DNA of 64,000 bases from Bacillus sp. REN3 (GTDB taxonomy: Bacteria; Bacillota; Bacilli; Bacillales; Cytobacillaceae). Location: the NCBI RefSeq assembly GCF_017912555.1, contig NZ_JAERSD010000021.1, positions 1 through 64,000 on the forward strand, read 5' to 3'. Positions 32,716 to 41,967 of this stretch are shown one piece after another; within the stretch, counting starts at the first letter, position 1, and the number at the start of each line of letters is the position of its first letter. The notes under the pieces were generated by a model. The model saw nothing but the letters and a program-made list of their open reading frames with translations. It did no database searches and had not been told where the DNA came from. Position numbers and translations under genes: made by a program.

Positions 32716-33393
32716 ATGGCAGCCATTTTGATTGTTGATGATGATGTGAATATTCTTTATTTAGTGAAGAGTCAGCTCCAGCAGGAGGGTCACTATGTAT
32801 ATCAGGCGGAAAACGGGACGGAGGCCCTGAAAGCCCTCGAAGACCATGTCATTGATCTTGCGATAGTGGATGTGATGATGCCAGGGATGGATGGGTATGA
32901 ATTAACGAAGAAAATTAGGGGACTGCACGATCTTCCGGTCATCATGCTGACGGCAAAAGGGCAGATCCAGGATAAGGAGCTTGGCTTCCTGTCGGGTACA
33001 GATGATTACATAGTGAAGCCATTCGATCCAAAAGAGCTGATATTCAGGATCAACGCGCTTTTCCGCCGCTACCAGAAGCGGAGCAGCCTTGTGATCACAA
33101 TCGGGAATGTAAAGATCAACCAGCAGAATTTTGAGGTACAGGTTGGGGATAGGACGGTGGTCCTGCCACTCAAGGAATTCGAACTGCTCTCCTACATGGC
33201 ATCCAAGCCAAACCAGGTTTTCACTCGCAACCAGCTGATCGAGGAGATTTGGGGCCTTGACTTCATGGGGGATGAACGGACGCTGAATGTCCATATCAAA
33301 AGACTGCGTGACCGCTTTTCTGAACTGACGGATGATTTCGGAATCAAGACAATCCGGGGAGTCGGGTATATGGTCGAGGTCCAGAACAAATGA
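32716..33393 (+). CDS. OmpR/PhoB-family response regulator
   Basis: 225 residues. In the receiver domain the acidic pocket is VDDD near residue 8, the phospho-acceptor is Asp52 in IVDVMMPGMDG, and Lys101 lies in DDYIVKPFD. The C-terminal winged helix begins near 130 and contains LPLKEFELLSYMASKPNQVF and RTLNVHIKRLRDRF. It overlaps the kinase gene by four bases and is its cognate regulator. The regulon is unknown; an adjacent MMPL transporter is a possible target. Confidence 0.92.
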   Translation: MAAILIVDDDVNILYLVKSQLQQEGHYVYQAENGTEALKALEDHVIDLAIVDVMMPGMDGYELTKKIRGLHDLPVIMLTAKGQIQDKELGFLSGTDDYIVKPFDPKELIFRINALFRRYQKRSSLVITIGNVKINQQNFEVQVGDRTVVLPLKEFELLSYMASKPNQVFTRNQLIEEIWGLDFMGDERTLNVHIKRLRDRFSELTDDFGIKTIRGVGYMVEVQNK

Positions 33394-34793
33394 GGACGAT
33401 CTATTCAAAATTTATCCTTGCGACCATCGGAATCATTTTAGCCAGTACCCTAATCGGTTTTTTTATTTCCAACACTTACTATCATCAGCATATAAAGCCG
33501 TTGAACGATCGGAAAAATGTCAACGTCGCCCAAAATCTGACAGTTTACATCGAGCAGAATGAGGATATCAACCTGGATTCATATTTGGAGAGTGCTGGTG
33601 CAATCGGATACCAGATTTATATTGTGAAATCAGATGGGGAAGAAGCGTTTTACGGGGGAGCTTTTAAGAAGAAAAACCTGTCTTCCGACGCTGTCAAAAA
33701 AGTGCTGGACGGTGACGCCTATCATGGGATGAAGGAGTTCCCGATGGAAACATTCGTGACCGGTTTCTTTGCCAATGAACTGCGCAATACGGTTGGCGTT
33801 CCTTTCAGCCATCAAGGAGAGCGATATGCGTTGTTCCTGCGGCCGGATATTAAGCTGTTGTTCAGCGAAATCCATGTCCTGCTTGGCTGGATGATCTTGA
33901 TCATGTTCATCGTCAGTGTCATTTTCGTGCTGGCCGCTTCGAAACTCCTGGTGAAACCGATTGTGAAACTGACATCAGCAACAAAGGAAATCCAGGAAGG
34001 CAATTTTGATATCACACTGGACATCAGCCGGCACGATGAACTCGGGGAACTGGCGAAAAGCTTCGAGGAAATGTCACGCAGGCTAAGCCAGCTGGACCAG
34101 ATGAGGACTGAATTCGTTTCGAATGTATCCCATGATTTCCAATCGCCGCTATTGAATATCCAGGGGTACGCGCATTTATTGGAAAAAGATCATCTCTCCA
34201 GGGAGGAGAAGGGGCAGTATCTCGAAGTCATCCGCCAGGAGACGAACCGGCTTTCTTTATTGACCAAGCAGCTGCTCCTGCTAACTTCTTTGGAGAAAGA
34301 AGAGCATTATTCAAAGCCCGCTCCATTCAATCTCGGGGACCAGTTGAAGGAACTGGTGCAGAAATACAGGTGGCAGCTTGATGAAAAGGGGATCGCCTTG
34401 AGCTACCATTTGCCAGATGTTCTTTTTACCGGTGATGCATCACTCCTTTATACTGCGTGGGAGAACCTCTTGACGAATGCGATTAAATACAATAGGCAGG
34501 ATGGGGAAATCGAGCTTACCTTAAGGGAGGAGCCTGATTTTGTCGAAGTGGCCGTCAGGGATACCGGCATCGGGATGACGAAGGAAGAACAAGAGCGGAT
34601 ATTCGAGCGCTTTTATCGCGCCGACCCATCCCGCTCCCGGGAAATCGAAGGCACCGGACTCGGCCTCTCCATCGTCCGCCACATCATCAAACTCCACCAC
34701 GGCACCATAACCGTCAACAGCCAACCAGCAAAAGGAACCACATTCACCATCAAACTGAAGCACGGGGACGGTTCTCCTGCTTCAAACGGCTGA
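33390..34793 (+). CDS. Sensor histidine kinase
   Basis: 467 residues. Two membrane helices (about 8-28 and 163-184) flank an extracytoplasmic sensor of about 135 residues. A HAMP domain (about 185-238) leads to HisKA with His248 in SNVSHDFQSPL, followed by N box NLLTNAIKYN, G1 DTGIGM and G2 GTGLGLSIV. The usual SHELRTP motif is altered to SHDFQSP, as in some VanS/YkoH-type kinases. The last dozen codons are supplied by a dispersed hairpin repeat (34756-34784), so the C terminus may differ from relatives. Confidence 0.92.
   Translation: MRTIYSKFILATIGIILASTLIGFFISNTYYHQHIKPLNDRKNVNVAQNLTVYIEQNEDINLDSYLESAGAIGYQIYIVKSDGEEAFYGGAFKKKNLSSDAVKKVLDGDAYHGMKEFPMETFVTGFFANELRNTVGVPFSHQGERYALFLRPDIKLLFSEIHVLLGWMILIMFIVSVIFVLAASKLLVKPIVKLTSATKEIQEGNFDITLDISRHDELGELAKSFEEMSRRLSQLDQMRTEFVSNVSHDFQSPLLNIQGYAHLLEKDHLSREEKGQYLEVIRQETNRLSLLTKQLLLLTSLEKEEHYSKPAPFNLGDQLKELVQKYRWQLDEKGIALSYHLPDVLFTGDASLLYTAWENLLTNAIKYNRQDGEIELTLREEPDFVEVAVRDTGIGMTKEEQERIFERFYRADPSRSREIEGTGLGLSIVRHIIKLHHGTITVNSQPAKGTTFTIKLKHGDGSPASNG
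34756..34784 (+). repeat. GAAGCA hairpin repeat, copy 1
   Basis: 29-base element beginning TGAAGCACGGGGACGG and ending CTGCTTCA; the ends GAAGCA/TGCTTC pair. It lies within the 3' coding end of the kinase gene. A near-identical copy follows 45 bases later and a third is at 55578. Confidence 0.85.
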
Positions 34794-34800
34794 GGTGGAG

Positions 34801-34829
34801 TGAAGCACAGGGACGGTTCTCCTGCTTCA
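34801..34829 (+). repeat. GAAGCA hairpin repeat, copy 2
   Basis: Same 29-base element, TGAAGCACAGGGACGG followed by TTCTCCTGCTTCA, differing from copy 1 at a single base. It lies just after the kinase stop codon. Confidence 0.85.
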
Positions 34830-34988
34830 AACAGGAAGGCAGAATGACAATTTCTCTTTCGCGTTTCAAAGCAATCTTCCTGATTTGTAATGTCTTGTTC
34901 ACCTTCTGTTCACTTTCGTTTCTTAAAATGAGAAACGTTGGTAGGCAGAAGGTATTTTTTTTGGAATAATGAAAGGGGTTGTTTTTTT

Positions 34989-35384
34989 GTGAATGGAAGA
35001 AATTTGACATTACTGAGGTTTTCAGCAATTTTCTCAGTGATTGGAGCGATGCTCGGGGCGCATATGGCGGGCTCCGGTTCTTATGCATTCCGTCCGGTTC
35101 ACGCGCATATCCTTGTGGTTGGCTGGCTGACTTTGTTTGCCTGGGCTGTATATTATGAGGTTTTTACGATTACATCAAAAAAGCTGGCCGCATGGCATAC
35201 ATGGACTGCGATTATTGGTACGACAGGGCTTACTGTCGGAATGTGGCTCCATAATGTAAAACCGTTCGATCTCCCTGAAGCTGTGACGCTCATTTTCTAT
35301 ATCGGCGGGGGCGTGATCCTGTTGGTCAGCTTCGTTCTATTTGTAGTTTCTACTTTTTTCATTGCGAAAAGAAAGGAAGCATGA
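34989..35384 (+). CDS. Small membrane protein resembling a heme-copper oxidase subunit I fragment
   Basis: 131 residues with four membrane helices. Conserved histidines occur in GAHMAG, RPVHAHILVVGW and MWLHN, a pattern reminiscent of small CcoN/NorB-like proteins in bacilli, in which histidines near the membrane face could bind heme or metal. Electron transfer is not demonstrated. The frame opens at 34938, but GTG 34989 behind GAAAGGGG gives a sensible cytoplasmic start and is used. It is followed 38 bases later by an MMPL transporter, perhaps in the same transcript. Confidence 0.7.
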   Translation: MNGRNLTLLRFSAIFSVIGAMLGAHMAGSGSYAFRPVHAHILVVGWLTLFAWAVYYEVFTITSKKLAAWHTWTAIIGTTGLTVGMWLHNVKPFDLPEAVTLIFYIGGGVILLVSFVLFVVSTFFIAKRKEA

Positions 35385-35422
35385 GGCAAATCCTCCATGC
35401 TTCAAAGAAATGAGGAAAACAT

Positions 35423-37636
35423 ATGCCAAAAGAGAAAGAAATGAAAAAGGACTCTTCCCGTTTTTCAGTAGTGAGCAGGAAGGGTTCGAAGTGGATTGTC
35501 GGCCTGTGGCTGGCAGCTGCTTTGCTGATGGGCTGGCTGGCTCCGGGCGCGAGTGATTACGCAACAAGCGTGAATGAATCAGGGCTCCGGGAGGACTCTG
35601 TGTCTCTTAAAGCGGACGAGAAAATTGAAGAGTATTTTCCGGACGATAAAGGAACGCCTGCTTTACTTGTCTTTAATAAAGAAGGAGAGTTCAACGAAGG
35701 CGATTTCAAAGTCATTGATGAAATCAGCAAGAAGATAGAAGATGCTAACATCGAAGCCGTAAAAGGGGCTGTTCCATTCCATAAGATGCCCCCGCAGGCC
35801 AAGGCAACATTTTTAGCTGAAAACAAGACGACGCTGATCTTGCCTGTCGCGCTGAAGGAAAACCTTGAACGCGATGTAATCAACAAAACCGTTGAGAAAC
35901 TAGGAAAAATAGCAAAGACGGAACTGAAGGACAGCGACGATGTGAAGCTGGCGATCACCGGTCCTGCTGGAATCGTGGCTGATATGATCGGCATCTTTGC
36001 CCAGGCGGATATTGTCCTCCTGCTCGGAACAATCGGATTGATCTTTGTCCTGCTGATCGTGATTTACCGTTCACCGTTGCTGGCATTGGTGCCATTGCTT
36101 GGCGCCGGGATTGTTTATGAAGTGGTAAACAAAACGATTGGCTTGTTCGGCTCAGCGGGAATGCGGATTGAGACTCAATCGACCTCGATCATGTCGATCT
36201 TGCTTTTTGCTGCGTTGACTGATTATTCTTTGTTCATTGTCGCCCGCTTCAAAGAAGAACTAAGGAAAGAAGAAGATAAATATATAGCGATGAAGCGCGC
36301 GATGGAAGGTGTGAGGGAACCGATCCTTTACAGCGGCGGGACGGTCCTTGCCGCGATGCTTGTCCTTTTCAGCGCGATCTATGAGCCTTACCGGAATTTT
36401 GCCCCGGTCTTTTCAATTGCTCTTGTCCTGATCCTGTTGGGCGGATTGACATTGCTGCCGTCACTGTATGTCCTGTTCGGAAGAAAAGCATTCTGGCCGG
36501 CTATCCCAAAAGTGGATAGCAAGGCGGCAGCCAAACCGAATATTTGGACCAGGTTCAGCCGGGTTGTGGTGAACAATCCTTTGAAGAGCGGTATCTTTGT
36601 GCTGATCCCGCTCGTAGCAATCGCTCTCAATACATTGAATATCGAGTACTCATTCAACTTGATAAAATCCTTCCCGGACGACATCCAATCGCGTCAGGGA
36701 TATGAGGTCCTGGAGAAGAATTTCGCGCCGGGGGAACTCGCTCCGACAACAGTGATTGTTGAAAGCGAAAAGGAATTGGACCCGGCAAAACTGGAATCAT
36801 TAAGAGAGGAACTGCTGGCGATGGATGGGGTCGAGGCCGTCAATCCGGATTTTGCCTCAAAGGACCCGATGCAGGCAATGAGGCTTGAATCCTCGTTTTC
36901 CGAGAACCGCAAGGCAGCGAAGCTGGAGCTTGTTTTCTCCGGGAATCCATACGATCAGAAGACCTTCGATCAATTCAACAAGATCACTGGCCAGGAAGAT
37001 CAATTGACAGAGGCTGCCGGACTGGAAGATGCCAGCCTGTATTTTGCGGGAGAAACGGCAAAGCAAGCGGAAATCAGGGATGTGAACGACCGGGATACTG
37101 TTGTGGTTGTACTGTTGATAACGCTTGTGATCATCCTGCTGCTTGCCATGCAGACAAGGTCGGTTGTTGCGCCGCTTTATATGATGGCGACCATCATCCT
37201 TTCGTATTTTACTGCACTTGGAGCGGGCTATTTCATCTTCAACGAATTCTTCGGCTATACCGAAATCAGCTACCGGATCCCGCTTTATACGTTTATCTTC
37301 CTTGTAGCGCTAGGGGTAGATTATAATATCATGCTGATTTCACGGATAAAAGAAGAGGCGCGGATTCATCCAATCAAGGAAGCAATCGGCCTCGGCCTGT
37401 CCCATACGGGTGGCGTGATCTCATCGGCGGGACTTATTCTTGCCGCGACGTTTGCTGTCCTGATCACCCAGCCGATTATGGAACTGTTCATGTTTGGCTT
37501 CACCGTAGCGATTGGTGTGCTGATCGATACCTTCTTGATCCGGACAATCCTCGTTCCGGCCATCATGGTCAAGCTTGGAAAATACAGCCTATGGCCGCAA
37601 AAGGTAAAGGGTGAGGAATCATCATCCCAGGCGTAA
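35423..37636 (+). CDS. MMPL/RND-family transporter
   Basis: 737-residue inner-membrane exporter with two repeats of one helix, an extracytoplasmic domain and five helices. The first repeat starts SKWIVGLWLAAALLMGWL, with a large external domain to about residue 190. Its helices include SIMSILLFAALTDYSLFIVARFKEE, with the conserved proton-relay Asp-Tyr. The second repeat starts near 390 and has FLVALGVDYNIMLISRIKEE with the matching Asp. Members export lipids, surfactants or drugs; the substrate here is unknown. The AGG ribosome site precedes ATG 35423. Confidence 0.92.
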   Translation: MPKEKEMKKDSSRFSVVSRKGSKWIVGLWLAAALLMGWLAPGASDYATSVNESGLREDSVSLKADEKIEEYFPDDKGTPALLVFNKEGEFNEGDFKVIDEISKKIEDANIEAVKGAVPFHKMPPQAKATFLAENKTTLILPVALKENLERDVINKTVEKLGKIAKTELKDSDDVKLAITGPAGIVADMIGIFAQADIVLLLGTIGLIFVLLIVIYRSPLLALVPLLGAGIVYEVVNKTIGLFGSAGMRIETQSTSIMSILLFAALTDYSLFIVARFKEELRKEEDKYIAMKRAMEGVREPILYSGGTVLAAMLVLFSAIYEPYRNFAPVFSIALVLILLGGLTLLPSLYVLFGRKAFWPAIPKVDSKAAAKPNIWTRFSRVVVNNPLKSGIFVLIPLVAIALNTLNIEYSFNLIKSFPDDIQSRQGYEVLEKNFAPGELAPTTVIVESEKELDPAKLESLREELLAMDGVEAVNPDFASKDPMQAMRLESSFSENRKAAKLELVFSGNPYDQKTFDQFNKITGQEDQLTEAAGLEDASLYFAGETAKQAEIRDVNDRDTVVVVLLITLVIILLLAMQTRSVVAPLYMMATIILSYFTALGAGYFIFNEFFGYTEISYRIPLYTFIFLVALGVDYNIMLISRIKEEARIHPIKEAIGLGLSHTGGVISSAGLILAATFAVLITQPIMELFMFGFTVAIGVLIDTFLIRTILVPAIMVKLGKYSLWPQKVKGEESSSQA

Positions 37637-37671
37637 AAAAACGTGTCCCGAATTTCGGGACACGTTTTTTG
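37635..37671 (+). terminator. Terminator after the MMPL gene
   Basis: AAAAACGTGTCCCGAA and TTCGGGACACGTTTTTT form a long perfect stem with T6, beginning at the stop codon. Confidence 0.95.
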
Positions 37672-37842
37672 TGTGCAACTGAGATTGTACTTAAACCAAA
37701 TGACTAGCAATCCAGGTCCGTTCGGTTGCATACTGGATTGTGCTTACTAAAGCGCCAGAGTCGAGCGGATGGCCTGTGTCCAGTTCCGTCTCCTGGAATC
37801 ACTGAAACTTCAGCCCCGTAGCGGGAGCAGCGAGCCCTTTTC

Positions 37843-38025
37843 TTACAGTGATTCCGATTCTTTCAGTTCCTCTTCGAAATAGAAGGTACTGGGATATTCT
37901 TTGACGACATAAGAAAATCTTTTCATGTTCTTGATGTACTTTGACCTTAGAATTGTGACATTTTCACCGGTCTCCTTGATGCTGACGGATTGTCCGGCTT
38001 TGAATAAGCTGTTCAAGTTTTTCAA
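37843..38025 (-). CDS. Hypothetical 60-residue protein
   Basis: Small soluble protein with alternating charged strands: AGQSVSIKETGENVTILRSK and MKRFSYVVKEYPSTFYFEEE. This suggests a small beta-barrel of KOW- or SH3-like size. No family recognised. It starts at TTG 38025 with GGAG close upstream; a second TTG nine bases further is possible. Isolated on the minus strand. Confidence 0.55.
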   Translation of the reverse strand: MKNLNSLFKAGQSVSIKETGENVTILRSKYIKNMKRFSYVVKEYPSTFYFEEELKESESL

Positions 38026-38122
38026 TTACTCCACGTCCTTTCCTGTTAAGATCATTATACCATACTTTCTTCAGAGCTCGGGCGGAGCATGAGAATAGAC
38101 AATTTTACCCATTCTGTAAAGC

Positions 38123-38151
38123 TTGCTTTATCATTCTAATTCTGTTATTCT
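38123..38151 (+). promoter_or_regulatory. Promoter of the cold-shock gene
   Basis: TTGCTT (38123-38128), 17-base spacer, TATTCT (38146-38151). It would give a 5' leader of about 98 bases, in line with the long untranslated leaders of csp mRNAs. Confidence 0.6.
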
Positions 38152-38255
38152 AAGGGAGAATTATTTTTGTTCGGTATGTAAGGACATTTTCGCCTGATAT
38201 CACTGAGAGCAAGAATAGTAACAAATTGTGTGGATACACACTAGGAGGCAACAAA

Positions 38256-38456
38256 ATGGAAAACGGTAAAGTAAAATGGTTTAACGCAGAAAAAGGTTTT
38301 GGATTCATCGAACGCGAAGGCGGAGATGATGTATTCGTACACTTCTCAGCGATCCAAGGCGAAGGTTTCAAATCCCTTGAAGAAGGTCAAGAAGTTTCTT
38401 TTGACGTAGAACAAGGCGCTCGTGGACCACAAGCAGCTAACGTTGTAAAACTATAA
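38256..38456 (+). CDS. Cold-shock protein (CspA/CspB family)
   Basis: 66-residue single-domain OB-fold RNA/DNA chaperone. Both nucleic-acid-binding motifs are intact, RNP1 KGFGFIE and RNP2 VFVHFSAI, and the C terminus reads [13 protein letters not shown] 38256 follows GGAGG. Bacilli usually have several paralogues, so CspB, CspC or CspD cannot be separated reliably here. Flanked by its own promoter, a long leader and a terminator. Confidence 0.95.
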   Translation: MENGKVKWFNAEKGFGFIEREGGDDVFVHFSAIQGEGFKSLEEGQEVSFDVEQGARGPQAANVVKL

Positions 38457-38475
38457 TAACGATTGGCACATACAA

Positions 38476-38509
38476 ACAAGCTCTGGATATCCAGGGCTTG
38501 TTTTTTTTA
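38476..38509 (+). terminator. Terminator of the cold-shock gene
   Basis: CAAGCTCTGGATATCCAGGG with CTTG completes a stem of eleven pairs with one mismatch, followed by TTTTTTTT. Confidence 0.9.
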
Positions 38510-38915
38510 TAAGCTGGCAGCAGAAAATCAGCCTGTTGCCAGCCGCTGGAGGCATAAGTCAATCAGCCGGTCTTCCGTCCCCGGGAGGAAAAAGAACAAC
38601 CCTTTCAGCTTGCTTGTCCTATGCGGGAATGGTCGATTCTGGAGTTGCAATCCTTCGGTCGTTCCAGATAGCTCCATGTTTCAAGGCAGCAAAAAACCCC
38701 GCTTTCGAAAAAAGCGGGGTTTTCCTTATGGTAAAGAAATGGTTACCTTCATTATAGCACAAGAAAAAGGGACACTGTATAAAACTTTTGATTTTCAGAG
38801 ATAGTTTTATTTTATTAAAAACTCTGAAATTTTTAATTGAAGATTGCGGCCCTTCAATGGATAATAAAAATGTAGGAATTTTTTCTCATATATGGACCTA
38901 TCTGGAGGAAGTGGG
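38510..38915. other. Gene-less stretch with a second terminator
   Basis: A strong symmetrical hairpin, AAAACCCCGCTT/AAGCGGGGTTTT, lies at about 38691-38724 with T/A runs on both sides, so it can terminate in either direction. No credible gene precedes it on the plus strand: the ORFs at 38463 and 38536 lack ribosome sites and similarity. The last 20 bases carry the ribosome site for the kinase. Confidence 0.6.
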
Positions 38916-40151
38916 ATGGTTGATTTTTTAAAAGATTTGATTCTACACTTTTCAGTAATCATGTCCCTCGGCTTTATGTATAATTTTCTCCATATGCAGA
39001 GGCGGAAGGTGTACCAGCGGCAGTTTTTTAAGCTTTCTGTTTTGACGGCGATGCTCGTGACGATGGTATTTCCGATCCATTTTGATGGCGGGATAGAATT
39101 CGATTTGAAATTGATCCCAATCTTCATCGCTTTTTTTTACGTGGGCAGGGTAGATGGTTTTTTGCTGACCGTGCTGATGCTCGTGATGGAAAGCCTTATT
39201 CATTTCGATCAACTCCTGGCTACAGCCATCAATTATTCTGTCGTCCTCGTCATATTTTTTGCCATGGAAAAAATATACCGGGACGGTGCAATTGGCAAAA
39301 AGGTTGTTTTAGGCCTTTTAGTCTACACACTGACCACTGCAACCCGTCTTGTTGCGATCCTGAATTCCGGGAATCCGCACAATTATCATTTTTTGTTCGT
39401 CTTTTCGCTCGTATCAATTGTTGCGCTCTCCATCACCATCTATATTATTGAAATAACCAAGTTCCAGCTCAGGACGATGGAAGAACTGACGAAAGCTGAG
39501 AAATTCTCGGCAATCAGCCAGCTTGCGGCATCCGTGGCCCACGAGATCCGCAATCCGATGACAACGATCCGAGGCTTCATGCAGGTTCTGCAGGGAGAAA
39601 AGAACCTCGATGAACATCAGCAGCTCTTCATTTCGATTTCACTGCAGGAACTCGACAGGACCCAGACGATTATCGATAATTTTCTGTCGCTGGCCAGGCC
39701 GAATACAGGCGGAGCGTCAAAGCTGGATTTGAGCCAGCTTTTGAAGGAAATCATCCAATTCATGAGATCGTATTCCCATCTTTCGAATACCGAGTTAGTG
39801 GAAGGCATCGAAAAGGATCTCTGGATCAAGGCGGATTCCCATGAGCTAAGGCAGGTGTTTATCAACATCATCAAAAATGGGATAGAGGCCATGCCGGGAG
39901 GGGGCAGTATTTACATCATCGCGAAAGCCGAAAAGGATCTAATCAAAGTGCAATTCCGGGATGAAGGCATCGGGATGAACAAAGAGCAGCTGGGCAGGCT
40001 CGGCAACCCATATTATTCGACGAAGGAAAAAGGAACGGGCTTGGGCCTGATGATTTCTTATGACATCATTCACAGGATGAGGGGCAAGATCCATGTCGAC
40101 AGCCAGAAAGGAAAGGGAACAACCTTCACCATTTTTTTACCGTGCGAATAA
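38916..40151 (+). CDS. KinB-like membrane sensor histidine kinase
   Basis: 411 residues. The N-terminal half carries six predicted membrane helices with short loops and no separate sensor domain, similar to the 5TM/LytS-type input of B. subtilis KinB. It is followed by HisKA with His209 in SVAHEIRNPMTTIRGFMQVL, then N box NIIKNGIEAM, G1 DEGIGM and G2 GTGLGLMIS. This architecture is typical of sporulation kinases feeding Spo0F. No response-regulator gene is adjacent, as expected for an orphan phosphorelay kinase. ATG 38916 follows GGAGGAAG. Naming it kinB would need phylogeny. Confidence 0.8.
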   Translation: MVDFLKDLILHFSVIMSLGFMYNFLHMQRRKVYQRQFFKLSVLTAMLVTMVFPIHFDGGIEFDLKLIPIFIAFFYVGRVDGFLLTVLMLVMESLIHFDQLLATAINYSVVLVIFFAMEKIYRDGAIGKKVVLGLLVYTLTTATRLVAILNSGNPHNYHFLFVFSLVSIVALSITIYIIEITKFQLRTMEELTKAEKFSAISQLAASVAHEIRNPMTTIRGFMQVLQGEKNLDEHQQLFISISLQELDRTQTIIDNFLSLARPNTGGASKLDLSQLLKEIIQFMRSYSHLSNTELVEGIEKDLWIKADSHELRQVFINIIKNGIEAMPGGGSIYIIAKAEKDLIKVQFRDEGIGMNKEQLGRLGNPYYSTKEKGTGLGLMISYDIIHRMRGKIHVDSQKGKGTTFTIFLPCE

Positions 40152-40666
40152 AGGAGCTCCATCCAAATCCCATTGATCGGAAATGGAAAGTGGATATTTC
40201 CTGAATATCATAAAAATCCAAGCAAACAGATAATATCCCGGACTTCAATTACTATTTGCGATGCCGGAACAGCTTCCATTCATTTGGGGGAAATGGAAGC
40301 GTTTCCTTTGTATGGATAGGTGAAAATCCATCGAATAGGTGCTTGCCCTTTCTTTTTTTGCTGAAAAAAGTCATCGTTTGCGCCTCCAATAAGCCATGGC
40401 GATGGCGATGGAACCCGGCCTTCTGCCTGCAGCTGGATTCAATCTTCAGCACAAATTGCATCTGTATGAGGATTTTCTGCTTGAGTATGTTAAGGATCTG
40501 GCCAGGCCTGAAGATGGCCAGGTCCGTGTCAGGAGGAAGTTTAAAGCGTTTCAAATTGGAAATGTTCATAAAGGGAGCACGGTTTTTCCCCGACCTGAAG
40601 GATGCAGCCTGCGGCCATTGTGTACAATAATGGTTTAGAATTTGCATAGAAAGAGAGGCTAAGACC
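40152..40666. other. Gene-less stretch between kinase and aldolase
   Basis: Contains an inverted repeat, GCTTCCAT/ATGGAAGC (about 40270-40299). Several overlapping ORFs on both strands lack ribosome sites. The one at 40396-40638 reads plausibly (HLYEDFLLEYVKDLARPEDG) but I could not recognise it. Confidence 0.45.
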
Positions 40667-41308
40667 ATGTTGCTTCTGGAAGAACGAAAAAAAATCGTCG
40701 AATATGGAAAGAAAATCATCACAAGCGGTCTGACAAAAGGAACAGGCGGCAATCTCAGCATCTTTCATCGTGAAAAGAAACTTGTAGCAATCAGTCCTAG
40801 TGGATTGGATTATTTTGAGACGGAACCTGAGGACGTTGTTGTCCTGGATCTTGAAGGGAAAATAATGGATGGAAGCAGGAAACCATCAAGCGAGCTCGAT
40901 ATGCATCTGATTTTTTACAAGCGCCGGGAAGACCTGAATGCGCTTGTGCATACCCATTCGCCATACGCCAAAACGATTGCCGCCCTTGGGTGGGACCTTC
41001 CTCCGGTCTCCTACCTTGTGGCGTTCGCAGGGCCGAATGTAAGATGCACTCCTTATGAAACCTTTGGGACGAAGGAGCTTGCGGAACGCGCATTTGAAGG
41101 CATGGTGGAAAGGCGCGCGGTCCTGCTGGCCAATCATGGGCTGATTGCAGGTGCCCGCAATATGGAAACAGCTTTTACCGTCGCCGAAGAAATTGAATTC
41201 AGCGCCCGGATTTTTTGCCAGGCCAAAGCAATTGGCGAACCAAAGCTGCTTCCTGATGAAGAGATGGTGCGCCTTGCCAGGAAGTTTGAAAGCTATGGGC
41301 AAAGGTAA
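40667..41308 (+). CDS. Class II aldolase, L-fuculose-phosphate aldolase type
   Basis: Zinc-dependent aldolase of 213 residues that should split a sugar phosphate into dihydroxyacetone phosphate and an aldehyde. Zinc ligands His95 and His97 lie in LVHTHSPYAKT and His157 in LLANHGLIAG; Glu76 in KPSSELDMH is the catalytic acid. TKGTGGNLSIF is the phosphate-binding loop. Family members also include ribulose-5-phosphate epimerases and methylthioribulose phosphate dehydratase, so the substrate is uncertain. No fucose or rhamnose genes are nearby. Confidence 0.85.
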   Translation: MLLLEERKKIVEYGKKIITSGLTKGTGGNLSIFHREKKLVAISPSGLDYFETEPEDVVVLDLEGKIMDGSRKPSSELDMHLIFYKRREDLNALVHTHSPYAKTIAALGWDLPPVSYLVAFAGPNVRCTPYETFGTKELAERAFEGMVERRAVLLANHGLIAGARNMETAFTVAEEIEFSARIFCQAKAIGEPKLLPDEEMVRLARKFESYGQR

Positions 41309-41518
41309 CCCTTTTTTCAAGCGGGTTTTGCCAGTTTGCTATAATTAATGGGAATAGATTGGACCGGAAAGCAGCTGTCCTTCGTTTTTTCTCGCTGGCA
41401 TGCGGACTGCCACAGGAAATACAAGAGGAATGAAACACAAAGCCCCATGAATATGCTATGATATTTTTAAAGAAAAAAATGGACAGGCTGGATAGTTTTG
41501 CTAAGGGGGCATTGGGCA

Positions 41519-41656
41519 ATGAGAGCAAGGGCGAGAAAAAAGGAACCTTTTTCGCTTGATAAGGTAAAAGGCTTCTTCACGACTGTGCTGCTGCATCTTA
41601 GTTTTTATGCTTTCATCATCTTTTTGGTCATCTTTTTTATTGATAACTTTAGCTAA
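41519..41656 (+). CDS. Small single-pass membrane protein, 45 residues
   Basis: A short gene below usual ORF cut-offs. Basic N terminus MRARARKKEPFSLDKVKGFF, then one membrane helix, TVLLHLSFYAFIIFLVIFFI, and the end DNFS. ATG 41519 follows AAGGGGGC by eight bases, and a terminator hairpin follows the stop, both supporting a real gene. I do not recognise a named family. Confidence 0.65.
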   Translation: MRARARKKEPFSLDKVKGFFTTVLLHLSFYAFIIFLVIFFIDNFS

Positions 41657-41661
41657 ACGAG

Positions 41662-41697
41662 GAAAGGACGGTTTTTCAAGCCGTCCTTTTGGTATTT
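41662..41697 (+). terminator. Terminator after the 45-residue gene
   Basis: AAAGGACGG pairs with CCGTCCTTT around a TTTTTCAAG loop, with a T-rich tail (TGGTATTTTT). Confidence 0.7.
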
Positions 41698-41941
41698 TTA
41701 GAGCATGATCGGACATCTGGGAGAGGTACGGTGGAAAAACCTGTTGAAGTCTGATCAGACTCCCAAATACCGGCGTGTGATTCGGAAAGAGTTCGGTCTC
41801 AAGGGGCGGCAGTCCTGGGGAATGGACAAAATCCCGGAATAATCGCAATCAGCGCGGATGCCCCATTGCTTTTATCCATTGGCGGAGCAGAGAAAGCAGC
41901 TAGCGCGGAAAACTTCCCGAACAGACATCTTTTCTGACGCA
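41698..41941. other. Gene-less stretch before the DedA gene
   Basis: No credible ORF; the minus-strand frame at 41501-41848 overlaps the small membrane gene in antisense and lacks a ribosome site. No structure noted. Confidence 0.4.
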
Positions 41942-41967
41942 AAAAGCCAGGCATCAACGCCTGGCTT
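41942..41967 (-). terminator. Terminator of the dedA-like gene
   Basis: On the minus strand AGCCAGGC and GCCTGGCT close a six-base loop directly after the stop codon, followed by TTTTTGCG. Confidence 0.85.

Noticed and set aside
38463-38804. ORF after the cold-shock gene
   Set aside because: It begins inside the terminator region of the cold-shock gene and runs through a second terminator hairpin, with no ribosome site.
40396-40638. 80-codon ORF between the KinB-like and aldolase genes
   Set aside because: Amino-acid composition is plausible, but there is no ribosome site, no recognised similarity, and competing ORFs overlap on both strands.
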